Source of the DNA: JALHVH01 sp963773685
GTDB lineage: Bacteria > Acidobacteriota > Aminicenantia > Aminicenantales > Saccharicenantaceae
Direction: 5' to 3'
Assembly (NCBI GenBank): GCA_963773685.1
Contig: CAVZBY010000005.1
Span: 62,001-126,000 of the forward strand
Length of the DNA stretch: 64,000 bases
In this document: in pieces, positions 8,034-15,701 of the stretch
How the letters are laid out: every line of letters begins with the position of its first letter
Position numbering within the stretch: the first letter of the stretch is position 1
Notes under the pieces: generated by a model
The model's database searches: none
What the model was told of the DNA's origin: nothing
The model's input: the letters and a program-made list of their open reading frames with translations, nothing else
Translations under genes and position numbers: made by a program

Positions 8034-9569
8034 TTATCTCGCTTCCGGACGGGAACTTCGGCCTGGGAACGGGAACAGCCGGGCGGCCCTGTCCGCGACC
8101 TCCCGCCGAAGCCCGGGGACGGCGATGACGGCGCATGCCGCGGACAGCGCCCAGGCCAAGGAGATCGTTCCGAGGGTCATCAGGCGCGAATCGGGCAGGG
8201 GCAGGAGGCAGCGGCAGATCACGACGGCCGGCAGGGCGGCGAGCAGGGGGCGCCCCACGTCGCGCAGGATCCACGTCCCGAGCTCTCCGGGCAGGAAGCG
8301 CCGATGGAGAATGAATATGTAGGGCGGCAGGATACAGAAGTTCATGACCAGCCACGAGATCCCTCCGCCGATGATCCCGAAGCGGGTTATCAGGAAGACC
8401 GAGAGCGGCGTGATCAGGATCACGGAGACGATCAGGAGCCGCAGATTCAGCGAGACCTTCCCGTGGGCCAGGGCCAGATGATACGGGACGACGGAGATCG
8501 CCTGGAGGATCGAGCCGCCGACGAGAAGCGAAGCCGTCAGCCCGACCTTCTCGACGGCGTCCGCCGAGCCCGTCCAGGCCAGGAGAAACGGGCCGGAATA
8601 GGCGGAGAGCGCCAGCCCGACCGGGATCACGACGACGCTGACCAAAGAGCATGCTTTATGATATATCCGCTTAAGGGCGTCCCCATCGGCCGTGGATACC
8701 AGCCCCGTCAGGCGGGGGAAGACGGCGGAGGCGATCGGGCCCGCCAGCACGATGGGCGCCACGGCCAGCGTGCCAGCCAGCATATAGTAGCCAAATACGT
8801 CCAGAGGCATGAGCTTGCTGACCACCAGCTTGTCCGTCTGTTTCTGGATCGTCGACAGCACGCTCAGGCAGGCCACGCCCGCGGCGTACCTCCATGTGCT
8901 GCGCAGGACCGCCCGTTTGATCCCGGGGCTTCCCGTCCGGGCGGGCAGGGCGTGCCATGCTTCCGAGCGGATGGCGAAACAATAGACGGCATTCGACAAC
9001 ACCTGCCAGAGCGAGAAGGCCACGATCGTCGGCGAGACGAGCCAGAGGACCAGGACCCCTCCCACGCCCCTCATCACCCCCCACCCGATCTGGATCGAAT
9101 TGGCGAGGACCTGTCTCTGCAGCCCGAATAATCCGCCGGCATAGAGATGGGCCGGGAGCTGAAGGGCGATGCCGATCCCCATCAGCCGGATCGCCGCGGC
9201 GATCTCCGCCCGGGGCAGCGTGCCGGCCCGAAGCCAGCGCTCGGCGATGAACGGGGCGGAGAACCAAATCGCGGCCGCGAGCGCGAGCGAGATGCCGAGA
9301 TAGATGGATTCATAGGTCCGGAGCAGGTCGCCCATTTCTCCGGCCGAATCCTCGTGAACCTCGAGCCGGGCCATTTCGCGGCTGAGCGTCGCCGTCAGCC
9401 CGAGGTCGGCGAGGGCCAAGATCCCCAACAACGTGGAGTAGAACCCGACCAGGCCGAAGGCTTCGGCGCCGAGGAACTTCAGGTAGAGCGGGATGAACAG
9501 GTAGATGGAAACGGCGCCCCAGGCGCGCCCGGCATAGTTGGCTATGGTGTTGGCCCTGAGCGTGTTCAT
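8034..9569 (-). CDS. wzx: Wzx-type polysaccharide flippase (MOP superfamily)
   Basis: 511 residues with roughly 12-14 predicted membrane helices. The N-terminus MNTLRANTIANYAGRAWGAV followed by SIYLFIPLYLKFLGAEAFGLVG is the typical start of RfbX/Wzx polysaccharide-biosynthesis proteins. Wzx moves the undecaprenyl-diphosphate-linked repeat unit across the inner membrane for Wzy polymerisation, and candidates for Wzy (5525-6778) and Wzz (14,495-15,592) are close. It starts three bases after the RmlD-like gene ends. The C-terminal tail is basic (about 25 residues). Wzx proteins are very divergent, so the call rests on helix pattern plus context. Confidence 0.85.
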   Translation of the reverse strand: MNTLRANTIANYAGRAWGAVSIYLFIPLYLKFLGAEAFGLVGFYSTLLGILALADLGLTATLSREMARLEVHEDSAGEMGDLLRTYESIYLGISLALAAAIWFSAPFIAERWLRAGTLPRAEIAAAIRLMGIGIALQLPAHLYAGGLFGLQRQVLANSIQIGWGVMRGVGGVLVLWLVSPTIVAFSLWQVLSNAVYCFAIRSEAWHALPARTGSPGIKRAVLRSTWRYAAGVACLSVLSTIQKQTDKLVVSKLMPLDVFGYYMLAGTLAVAPIVLAGPIASAVFPRLTGLVSTADGDALKRIYHKACSLVSVVVIPVGLALSAYSGPFLLAWTGSADAVEKVGLTASLLVGGSILQAISVVPYHLALAHGKVSLNLRLLIVSVILITPLSVFLITRFGIIGGGISWLVMNFCILPPYIFILHRRFLPGELGTWILRDVGRPLLAALPAVVICRCLLPLPDSRLMTLGTISLAWALSAACAVIAVPGLRREVADRAARLFPFPGRSSRPEAR

Positions 9570-9572
9570 GAT

Positions 9573-10481
9573 CTAGCTGTCCAGGTCCGGGGGGCTTTCA
9601 TGCCATGATCCATAAGGCGTCGTGTCCTCGGCCAGTTCCCGAATCATGTCCGGCCAGGACGGAGGGGCGTCGTTCATCGCTTTCCGGAATCGCGTGCCGT
9701 CGAGACTTCTGTCGATCACCGGCGTGTCCGACGGGAGGATGTTCCCGGTCAGATGAAAGGCGTCCCTCACCATCAGGAGGAGATCGTACTTGCTGATCGG
9801 CTCCGAGGAGACGTGGTACACGCCGTCGAGCTCGCCGGGGGCTTCGATCACGGATCCCAGCACGCGGACGAAGGCCGCCGTCGTCAGGCCCGAGAAGATC
9901 GCCTTTCGATATCCGCGGACCTCCTGCGACCCCGAGGCCAGGAACCATTCGATCAGGCCGTTGCGCGATCCCAGCTCCCGTCCGATGATCGACGTCCGGA
10001 GCGTGAGACAGCCCGGGCCGCTCACCTCCCCCAGAAATTTCGTGCGTCCGTACAGGTCCGTCGCGTCCGGGGCGTCCGTCTCCCGGTACCGGCCCCGGTT
10101 CCCCGAGAAGACGCAATCGGTGCTGATATGGATCAAGCGCGCTCGGCCCGACCGGCAGAGGTCGGCGAGCTTGTGCGGGAAAACCGCGTTGACGGCGATG
10201 GTCGTCCGCGGGTCCGTCGCCGTCTCGAGCTGCTTGATGACACCGACACAATTGATGACGAAGCCCGGCCGGACGCGCTCGAACACCGAGGCGACCGTGC
10301 CGATATCGGCGGCGTCGATCCCCCCGATCAGCCGTGCGGCCCGGAACATCTCGAACCGGCCGTATTGTTCCGCCGCCTTCCGCACGGTGCCGGTCACGTC
10401 ATATCCTTTCGACAGCCCTTGGACGGCCTTGTGCCCGAGCATGCCTCCGGCCCCGAGGACGAGGACCCTTGCGTCTTTCAT
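9573..10481 (-). CDS. RmlD-family nucleotide-sugar reductase (SDR)
   Basis: 302 residues. The N-terminal Rossmann motif is VLVLGAGGMLGHKAVQGLSK, the middle has NCVGVIKQ and ISTDCVFSGNRG, and the active-site Tyr-Lys pair is YGRTK. This is the RmlD/WbvR-type fold. Two roles are possible. It may be dTDP-4-dehydrorhamnose reductase, the step missing from the rmlA-rmlC-rmlB group at 17,952-20,516. Alternatively it may reduce a UDP-4-keto-L-amino-sugar made by the CapD-like enzyme two genes upstream, as WbvR does in L-rhamnosamine synthesis. The position in the operon favours the second, but both remain open. Its ATG overlaps the methyltransferase stop (ATGA). Confidence 0.8.
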   Translation of the reverse strand: MKDARVLVLGAGGMLGHKAVQGLSKGYDVTGTVRKAAEQYGRFEMFRAARLIGGIDAADIGTVASVFERVRPGFVINCVGVIKQLETATDPRTTIAVNAVFPHKLADLCRSGRARLIHISTDCVFSGNRGRYRETDAPDATDLYGRTKFLGEVSGPGCLTLRTSIIGRELGSRNGLIEWFLASGSQEVRGYRKAIFSGLTTAAFVRVLGSVIEAPGELDGVYHVSSEPISKYDLLLMVRDAFHLTGNILPSDTPVIDRSLDGTRFRKAMNDAPPSWPDMIRELAEDTTPYGSWHESPPDLDS

Positions 10482-11152
10482 GTCAGATGCCCCGCGCCCT
10501 TGTCCTTCACGCCCAGGATCTGGAACGCCCGACGCGGACGATCGCGGACGGCCCTCCGGCTGAGAAGGGAAATGACGCGCCAGAGGAAGCGGGGGGGCCA
10601 GCGCATGCCGGCCTTTTCATCGCGCAGGCATTTCCATCCGCCGAGCCCGATGACACGATAGGCCATGGACTCCAGCTTCTCCGGCGTCCAGCCCGAGCGA
10701 TGAACCTGGAAGGGATTGCCGCCGGCGTCGCCTTGCGGGAAGAATCCGTTCGGCGTCGAGAGGATGACGAAGCGCCTGGCCAGGCGTTCCATCTGAGCGA
10801 TCAAAGCCACGGCCTCCTCCTCGTTCAGGTGCTCGATCACCTCAAGGGCCAGGACGCCGTCGAATGAGCCCGGACCGAACAGCTCCCCTATTTTGAGCAC
10901 CGATATCTGATGATACTCATCATGGATGCCCAGGGCGCAGCTGGCTTCGATGGCCGGGAGATGGCCGTCGACCCCGACCAGTCGGCCCGGCCGGACCCGG
11001 AGATGCCGTACCGGCGAGTCGCGTCCGCAGCCCACGTCGAGCAGGCTTTCACACGATGGGCCTATGAGGCGATCCAGCTCCTTGACCAGGGGAGCCCGGG
11101 GCGAACCGAAAAGGGCCATCCAGGCCTTGACGAGAAATGTCTTCGCGGACAT
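10478..11152 (-). CDS. SAM-dependent class I methyltransferase
   Basis: 224 residues. Motif I is SLLDVGCGRDSPVRHLR, followed by VGVDGHLPAIEAS and the motif FDGVLALEVIEHLNEEEAV, then VILSTPNGFFPQGDAGGNPF. This is a Methyltransf_11/UbiE-like fold. Placed between CapD- and RmlD-family sugar genes, it may methylate a sugar or a lipid-linked glycan, but the substrate cannot be told. The C-terminus is basic (RAVRDRPRRAFQ) and could contact membrane or glycan. It starts 15 bases after the CapD-like gene ends and overlaps the next gene by 4 bases. Confidence 0.78.
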   Translation of the reverse strand: MSAKTFLVKAWMALFGSPRAPLVKELDRLIGPSCESLLDVGCGRDSPVRHLRVRPGRLVGVDGHLPAIEASCALGIHDEYHQISVLKIGELFGPGSFDGVLALEVIEHLNEEEAVALIAQMERLARRFVILSTPNGFFPQGDAGGNPFQVHRSGWTPEKLESMAYRVIGLGGWKCLRDEKAGMRWPPRFLWRVISLLSRRAVRDRPRRAFQILGVKDKGAGHLT

Positions 11153-11167
11153 GGCCGCTTCCTGCGT

Positions 11168-12221
11168 TCAGGTTTCGATGATCTCGATCCCCTTGAGGGC
11201 CTTGGCCTTGGCGTCCGCCCTGAACCATCCGTCCGACCTCAACATGGCCAGGATCTCCTTCCGGGTCAGGAGGTGCGTTCCCGCGGACGAATATTCGGAC
11301 ACCGGGCCCTCCTTGGGGGTGCTCTTGTCCTGGGACCGGGCCCAGGACGGGATGATGAAATAGTCCTTGAGTTCCGTGGTCCGCCACATCTCCTCCTCGG
11401 AGACGAGGACCTCATGCATCTTCTCGCCCGGCCGCATTCCGACGACGGTCATGGGGTAGTCTTTCCGTCCGGTGATGCCGAAGGCCAGCGCCTGCCCCAG
11501 GTCGGGGGTCTTCGCCGCGGGCATCTTCTGCACCCACAGATCGCCGGATGTTCCCTTGATGGTCGCCCAGAGGACGAGCCGGACGGCTTCCTTCAGCGTC
11601 AGCTGGAACCGCGTCATGTCGGGATGGGTGATCGGCAGGGGCCGGCCCTTCTGAATGAGATCGTAGAACAGGGGCACGACGCTGCCGCGGCTGCCGAGGA
11701 CGTTCCCGTACCGGACGCAGACGAACTTCGTCGCCCCCCCGCTGTAGGTCGGATCGAGCATGATCCGCTCCTGGATCGCCTTGGTCATGCCCATGACGTT
11801 GACCGGCTTGACCGCCTTGTCCGTGCTGATCGAGACGACGGTCTCCACGCCGGCCTCGATAGCGGCCCGCCGCACGTTGTTGGCCCCGATGATGTTCGTT
11901 TCGACCGCTTCGAAGGGCGCGAATTCACAGCTGGGGACGTGCTTGAGGGCGGCCGCGTTGAAGACGATGGCGATGCCCCGCATCGCGTCCCGCGTTCTTT
12001 CCAGGTCCCGGACGTCGCCGATGTTGAACCGCAGGCTCTTGTTCCCCGGATAGGACGCGGCCATGTCGTATTGTTTCTTTTCGTCTCGGCTGTAGACATG
12101 GATGAGGCTCGGCCCCCAGCGGTAACAGCTCCCGGATGATCTGGTGGCCGAAGCTCCCCGTCCCGCCGGTCACGAGGATGTTCTTCCCTCGGAACGCGTC
12201 TTTCAACGATCGTTGGGTCAT
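11168..12221 (-). CDS. CapD/FnlA-type UDP-sugar dehydratase/epimerase, with an apparent +1 frameshift
   Basis: From ATG 12221 the frame reads MTQRSLKDAFRGKNILVTGG with a GTGSFG nucleotide-binding loop, then breaks. After one surplus base near 12,107 it continues as LIHVYSRDEKKQYDMAASYP through to TAA at 11,168. The rest holds FNAAALKHVPSCEF, STDKAVKPVNVMGMTK (active-site M-x-x-x-K variant used in place of Y-x-x-x-K by CapD/FlaA1 enzymes), RYGNVLGSRGSVVPLF and PGEKMHEVL. Without the break the product is about 350 residues, normal for soluble UDP-GlcNAc 4,6-dehydratase/5-epimerases (WbvB, FnlA, CapE). With the RmlD-like gene it may make an N-acetyl-L-aminosugar. The frameshift is one of twelve net +1 events in the window and may be a sequence error. 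Confidence 0.82.
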
Positions 12222-12269
12222 GCGATCCTCTCTTATTTTTGGCTCTTCTCCGGAATCCGGAGAAGCCCC

Positions 12270-13553
12270 TTACTTTTTCAGGGCGTTCCGGCAATCGACG
12301 AAGGCCCGCCCGGAAGCCCGGATCCGTTCCCAATCGTAGGCGGCATGATCGGTCACGATCATCACGCAATCCGCCTTCCGAAGGGTCGCGTCCGTCGGCT
12401 CGGCGAACGGAACGTCGAGTCCGGCGGCGGCGAGCGAGGCCACGAACGGATCATGATAGCTGACGTCGGCGCCCAGCTTTTTCAGCAGCTTGATGATATC
12501 GAGCGCCGGGCTCTCGCGCAGGTCGTCGATATCGGGCTTGTAGGTCACCCCCAGGACCAGGACCCGGCTCCCGTTGACGGCCTTCTTCGCGGCGTTGAGG
12601 ACGTCGACGACCCTCTCGACCCAATAGGCCGGCATATGGCGGTTGATCTCCTCCGCCAGCTGGACGAACCGGGCGTTGTAATCGAGCGTTCTCAGCTTCC
12701 AGGAGAGATATCCGGGATCGAGCGGGATGCAGTGGCCGCCGACCCCGGGGCCGGGGGTGAACTTCATGAAGCCGTACGGCTTGGTCGCGGCGGCCCCGAT
12801 GACCTCCCAGGCGTCAAGGCCAAGCTTGTCGCACATGAGGAGGACCTCGTTGGCCAGCGCGATATTGACGGCCCGGAACGTGTTCTCGAGGAGCTTGGCC
12901 ATTTCGGCCGCGGCGACGGAGCTGACCGGGACGGTCCTTTCGGTGACATGGGAATAGAGCGCCGTCGCGACCTCGAGGCAGGCCGGGGTGACGCCTCCGA
13001 CGATCTTCGGGGTCGTCTTCAGGGTGAAGTCCTTGCGGCCGGGATCGGTGCGCTCGGGCGAGAAGGCCACGAAGACCTCCCGGCCCACGGCTAGGCCGCT
13101 CGCGGCGACCTTGGGAAGGATGATCTCATCGGTCGTACCGGGGTAGGTCGTGCTCTCCAGGACGATGAGCATTCCGGGGTGGACGTGGCGGGCGACCATG
13201 TCGACGGCCGCGATCACGTAGGATAGGTCTGGATCGTGGGTCTTCGAAAGGGGGGTCGGAACGCAGATGGAGACGGCGTCGCAGCCGGCCAGAACGCCGA
13301 AATCCGTCGTCGCCTTCAATTTTCCCGAGGGGACCGTTTCTGCCAGATCGCCCGCCGGCACGTCGATGACATAGGAGCGGCCGGCGTTGAGCTCGGCGAC
13401 CTTGCGCTCGACGACGTCGATGCCGAACGTCGGAAAGCCCGACCGGGCGAATCCCACGGCCAGGGGCAATCCGACGTATCCGAGCCCGATCACGGCGACA
13501 CGGGCCTTGCGGGACTCGATCCGGGCTAAGAGATCCTTGCGTTCTTGACTCAT
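12270..13553 (-). CDS. wbpA: UDP-N-acetylhexosamine 6-dehydrogenase (WbpA/WecC family)
   Basis: 427 residues, the family's usual length. An N-terminal NAD domain (VAVIGLGYVGLPLAVGFARS) is followed by CVPTPLSKTHDPDLSYV and FSPERTDPG, the latter typical of WbpA-like UDP-GlcNAc 6-dehydrogenases. The catalytic cysteine is Cys275 in GPGVGGHCIPLDPGYL. The C-terminal domain has VLGVTYKPDIDDLRESPAL. The enzyme oxidises C6 of UDP-N-acetyl-hexosamine twice to the uronic acid, which gives an acidic repeat unit. The close WbpA resemblance (PTP-L-KTHDPDLSY) favours UDP-GlcNAc over UDP-ManNAc or UDP-glucose, but this is judged by eye. ATG 13553 overlaps the TGA of the RAYT gene by 4 bases. Confidence 0.88.
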   Translation of the reverse strand: MSQERKDLLARIESRKARVAVIGLGYVGLPLAVGFARSGFPTFGIDVVERKVAELNAGRSYVIDVPAGDLAETVPSGKLKATTDFGVLAGCDAVSICVPTPLSKTHDPDLSYVIAAVDMVARHVHPGMLIVLESTTYPGTTDEIILPKVAASGLAVGREVFVAFSPERTDPGRKDFTLKTTPKIVGGVTPACLEVATALYSHVTERTVPVSSVAAAEMAKLLENTFRAVNIALANEVLLMCDKLGLDAWEVIGAAATKPYGFMKFTPGPGVGGHCIPLDPGYLSWKLRTLDYNARFVQLAEEINRHMPAYWVERVVDVLNAAKKAVNGSRVLVLGVTYKPDIDDLRESPALDIIKLLKKLGADVSYHDPFVASLAAAGLDVPFAEPTDATLRKADCVMIVTDHAAYDWERIRASGRAFVDCRNALKK

Positions 13554-14215
13554 GGGACAACCTTTCTCGGCCTTCCTCGGGGCCTGACCGTGAGATTCCT
13601 GTTCAAGGAGCCCTCCAGGGCCCGGATGAACTCCCGGTCCCCGCAGGGCTTCCCCGTCTTCATATTCTTCCGGAGGGCTTCGATCGCCGCGGGATCGCCG
13701 GGGCCTCTCAGATAGGCGGCCCAGTCATCGACCTGGAGGTTGATCGGGCAGGGGGGCCGGAGGACGGGGTCGTCCGCGCCGGAGGAGTGGCTCCGGGCGC
13801 TCGACCACGGATAGGCCGGGGCTTCATCGACGAGGCGCCAGCGGAGGGGGTTCGTTTCGACGAAGCGTACGGCCTCATAGGCGTGGGGCCCGTCGAGGAT
13901 GGAGGAATAGAAACGCCCCTGCCAGAGATGCCCACGGACGTTTCGTTTCAGGTTCATATACTGGGCGTAGCGCATGTGGAGGGCATTGAACGTCCGCCCC
14001 AGGCCGGTTTCCGTACGGGGAACGCAGATGTGATGGACGTGGTTCGGCATCAGGCAGTAGGCCAGTATCGTGACGCCGAACCGGCGGCCGTATTCGGCGA
14101 GCCATTCGAGATAGCGCTCGTAATCGCCGGCGTCCTCGAAGACGCGATGGCCATAGTTCCCGTACTGGAGCACGTGATGGGGGAGTCCCGGCGCGACCGT
14201 GCGTGATGTGCGCAT
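13550..14215 (-). CDS. REP-associated tyrosine transposase (RAYT, IS200/IS605-like Y1 HUH)
   Basis: 221 residues. The Y1-transposase fold is visible: an N-terminal VAPGLPHHVLQYGNYGHRVF, the HUH metal motif in CLMPNHVHHICVP (His59, His61), the likely nucleophile Tyr86 in MRYAQYMNLKRN, then GHLWQGRFYSS and VETNPLRWRLVDEAPAYPWS. The tail RPRGRPRKVVP is basic. Such single-copy transposases are linked to REP palindromes. It is the first gene after the operon promoter and overlaps wbpA by ATGA, so it may have become part of the polysaccharide transcript. No clear inverted repeats bound it, although the stretch just upstream (14,222-14,255) could be its recognition end. Confidence 0.88.
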   Translation of the reverse strand: MRTSRTVAPGLPHHVLQYGNYGHRVFEDAGDYERYLEWLAEYGRRFGVTILAYCLMPNHVHHICVPRTETGLGRTFNALHMRYAQYMNLKRNVRGHLWQGRFYSSILDGPHAYEAVRFVETNPLRWRLVDEAPAYPWSSARSHSSGADDPVLRPPCPINLQVDDWAAYLRGPGDPAAIEALRKNMKTGKPCGDREFIRALEGSLNRNLTVRPRGRPRKVVP

Positions 14216-14243
14216 GTTTATTAGGGACAGGGGCTATTAAATA

Positions 14244-14255
14244 GAAGCTACCGCC
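14244..14255 (-). promoter_or_regulatory. ops-like element (NusG/RfaH recruitment site candidate)
   Basis: Read on the minus strand this is GGCGGTAGCTTC, which matches 10 of 12 positions of the enterobacterial ops element GGCGGTAGCGTG. It lies about 140 bases after the predicted transcription start and 29 bases before the RAYT start codon, in the leader of a long polysaccharide operon, where ops elements act in other bacteria. It could instead be part of the DNA end recognised by the RAYT transposase. No RfaH-like gene is in the window. Confidence 0.4.
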
Positions 14256-14398
14256 GTCTGTTTGAGATAATCCTCTCTTCGCGCGAGTCCCATGACTCTG
14301 CCGTCGGCCTTCCGGGCCGAGCCGGGCTATCAGAATAGAACAACCCCCGAGGACGGTGAACAGTGAGCGACGGAACCCTGAAGCCGCGGCTTGCCTAG

Positions 14399-14427
14399 AT
14401 ACTAAGAGCGCGCCCGGAGGATGTCAA
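14399..14427 (-). promoter_or_regulatory. Sigma70-type promoter of the polysaccharide operon
   Basis: Minus strand: TTGACA (14427-14422), a 17-base spacer, TAGTAT (14404-14399). The -35 box is perfect and the -10 has five of six consensus bases. Transcription would start near 14,392 and give a leader of roughly 175 bases before ATG 14215. Within that leader are three small stem-loops: TCGGCC/GGCCGA, GAGTC/GACTC and GAGA/TCTC. The 14,216-14,494 gap holds no gene. Confidence 0.7.
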
Positions 14428-14494
14428 GGCGAAAATCGGGACAGCTGCTGATTTAGGCGGCATGACTCTTGGCACGGCCTGGCCGGCCGCCGGC

Positions 14495-15592
14495 TCAGGC
14501 AGGGGGTCCCGGACGGCTCCTTCGTCTTTCGACGGCATCCATGAATAGGGCCAGGATCGAGAACGCGAAGAGCGCCAACACTCCGCCGATCGCGACGTTC
14601 GCCGCCTTCTTCGGGGAGACCGGCGCCAACGATACGGTCGGCTCCTTGACGAGCTGGGCGGGATCGATGCGCTGCTTCTGTTCCTCCAGGAGCTCCATGT
14701 CGCTCCGAAGGGCGACGATCTCCTGCTCGATCTTGTCGATCTGGGTCTTGATGCCCCGGATGTCCTGTTCTTTTGCGCGGAGCGACAGCCGGAGATCCTC
14801 CTGTGTGTTCCGTTCCGCGCTCAGGCTCTCCTCGAGGGTATTGGAGTAGCGGACGTTCTGCTGGACCTCGTTCGCGTAAAGGAGGAGCCCGAGGGTCTCG
14901 ACCCCGCTCTGCTTCTCGGCGAGCATCGACCGCTGTTGTTTTTCGATGGCTTCGATGCGCGTCCCGACGTTCTTGATCTCCGCGATAAGCCCCTGCGACC
15001 GGTCCTCCGAGATCTTCAGCTTGTTTCGGGCGGTCGTGATCTCCTGGCGGGCCGTCTCGATCTCGATGTTCCTGGATTGGATGTCGTACCCCTTGGCCTT
15101 GATATCGCTTTCCTTCGACGCGATCTGTGTCGTGATGCCTTTGATCTCGACGTCGATCCTTCGGTCGAGTTCCCCCTTGATCCGCCCGAAGAGAGCGGCG
15201 AGGATCGGCCTGTCCTTCTCCGGGTCGGCCGTCCGGAGACTGACCCGGACGAGTTTCGTGTCCTTCAGGACCCCCGCCTCGAGTTTGGGGAACGGCCTCG
15301 GGGGCAGGTTGAGATCGGCGGAGATCAGGCGGTTGTAGGCCCCCTGGTTGATCTGCCCGGCCAGCTGTTTGGGGTCCATGACCACGACCTCCGTGAATGT
15401 CCCCTGCGCGGATTTTACGAAGAACTTGCTCGGCTGGATGATGGCATCGACCTCCCACCGGGACGGGAGGAGCCAGTTGAAGACGCCGACGGCGAGGGCG
15501 ATGAGCACCGTGGGCCCGATGACGAGCCACCGTCGCTTCCAGAGGATCTCCAGGTACGCGATCAGGTCCGTTCCGTTTTCAGACTGGTCCAT
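14495..15592 (-). CDS. wzz: Wzz-type polysaccharide chain-length regulator
   Basis: 365 residues with the Wzz plan: a cytoplasmic start (MDQSENGTDLIAYLEILWKR), a first membrane helix at about 20-45, a long periplasmic part that is strongly coiled-coil (about 135-300, many Lys/Glu/Gln heptads), and a second membrane helix near 328-352 preceded by the proline-containing PTVSLAPVSPKKAA. No kinase domain follows, so it is the co-polymerase 1 type rather than a BY-kinase fusion. It controls the modal length of Wzy products. It is transcribed from its own promoter, back-to-back with lptD, and upstream of the operon promoter at 14,399. Confidence 0.86.
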   Translation of the reverse strand: MDQSENGTDLIAYLEILWKRRWLVIGPTVLIALAVGVFNWLLPSRWEVDAIIQPSKFFVKSAQGTFTEVVVMDPKQLAGQINQGAYNRLISADLNLPPRPFPKLEAGVLKDTKLVRVSLRTADPEKDRPILAALFGRIKGELDRRIDVEIKGITTQIASKESDIKAKGYDIQSRNIEIETARQEITTARNKLKISEDRSQGLIAEIKNVGTRIEAIEKQQRSMLAEKQSGVETLGLLLYANEVQQNVRYSNTLEESLSAERNTQEDLRLSLRAKEQDIRGIKTQIDKIEQEIVALRSDMELLEEQKQRIDPAQLVKEPTVSLAPVSPKKAANVAIGGVLALFAFSILALFMDAVERRRSRPGPPA

Positions 15593-15612
15593 GGGCGCCT
15601 CTCTCTTCCCCT

Positions 15613-15641
15613 TAATTAGTCCAGGGGCCGAGGCTTGTCAA
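15613..15641 (-). promoter_or_regulatory. Promoter candidate for wzz
   Basis: Minus strand: perfect TTGACA (15641-15636), 17-base spacer, AT-rich TAATTA (15618-15613) in the -10 position. The -10 match is weak. An AGAGG ribosome site lies just before ATG 15592. It shares the 109-base divergent gap with the lptD promoter. Confidence 0.5.
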
Positions 15642-15688
15642 GCGCGACCGGCGGGCGGCCCCGTCTGTTGAATCCGATGGACGGATGA

Positions 15689-15694
15689 TATAAT
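15689..15694 (+). promoter_or_regulatory. -10 box of lptD (leaderless candidate)
   Basis: TATAAT sits seven bases before ATG 15702, so transcription would start at or next to the start codon. There is no ribosome binding site. An earlier in-frame ATG at 15693 lies inside the box and is therefore unlikely. The -35 is weak (TTGAAT with a 15-base spacer or CTGTTG with 18). Confidence 0.5.
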
Positions 15695-15701
15695 GAAGCC
15701 C

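Noticed and set aside
14260..14390. Riboswitch in the operon leader
   Set aside because: Stems are short and none of the conserved cores of SAM, cobalamin, c-di-GMP or TPP riboswitches is present; kept only as leader hairpins.
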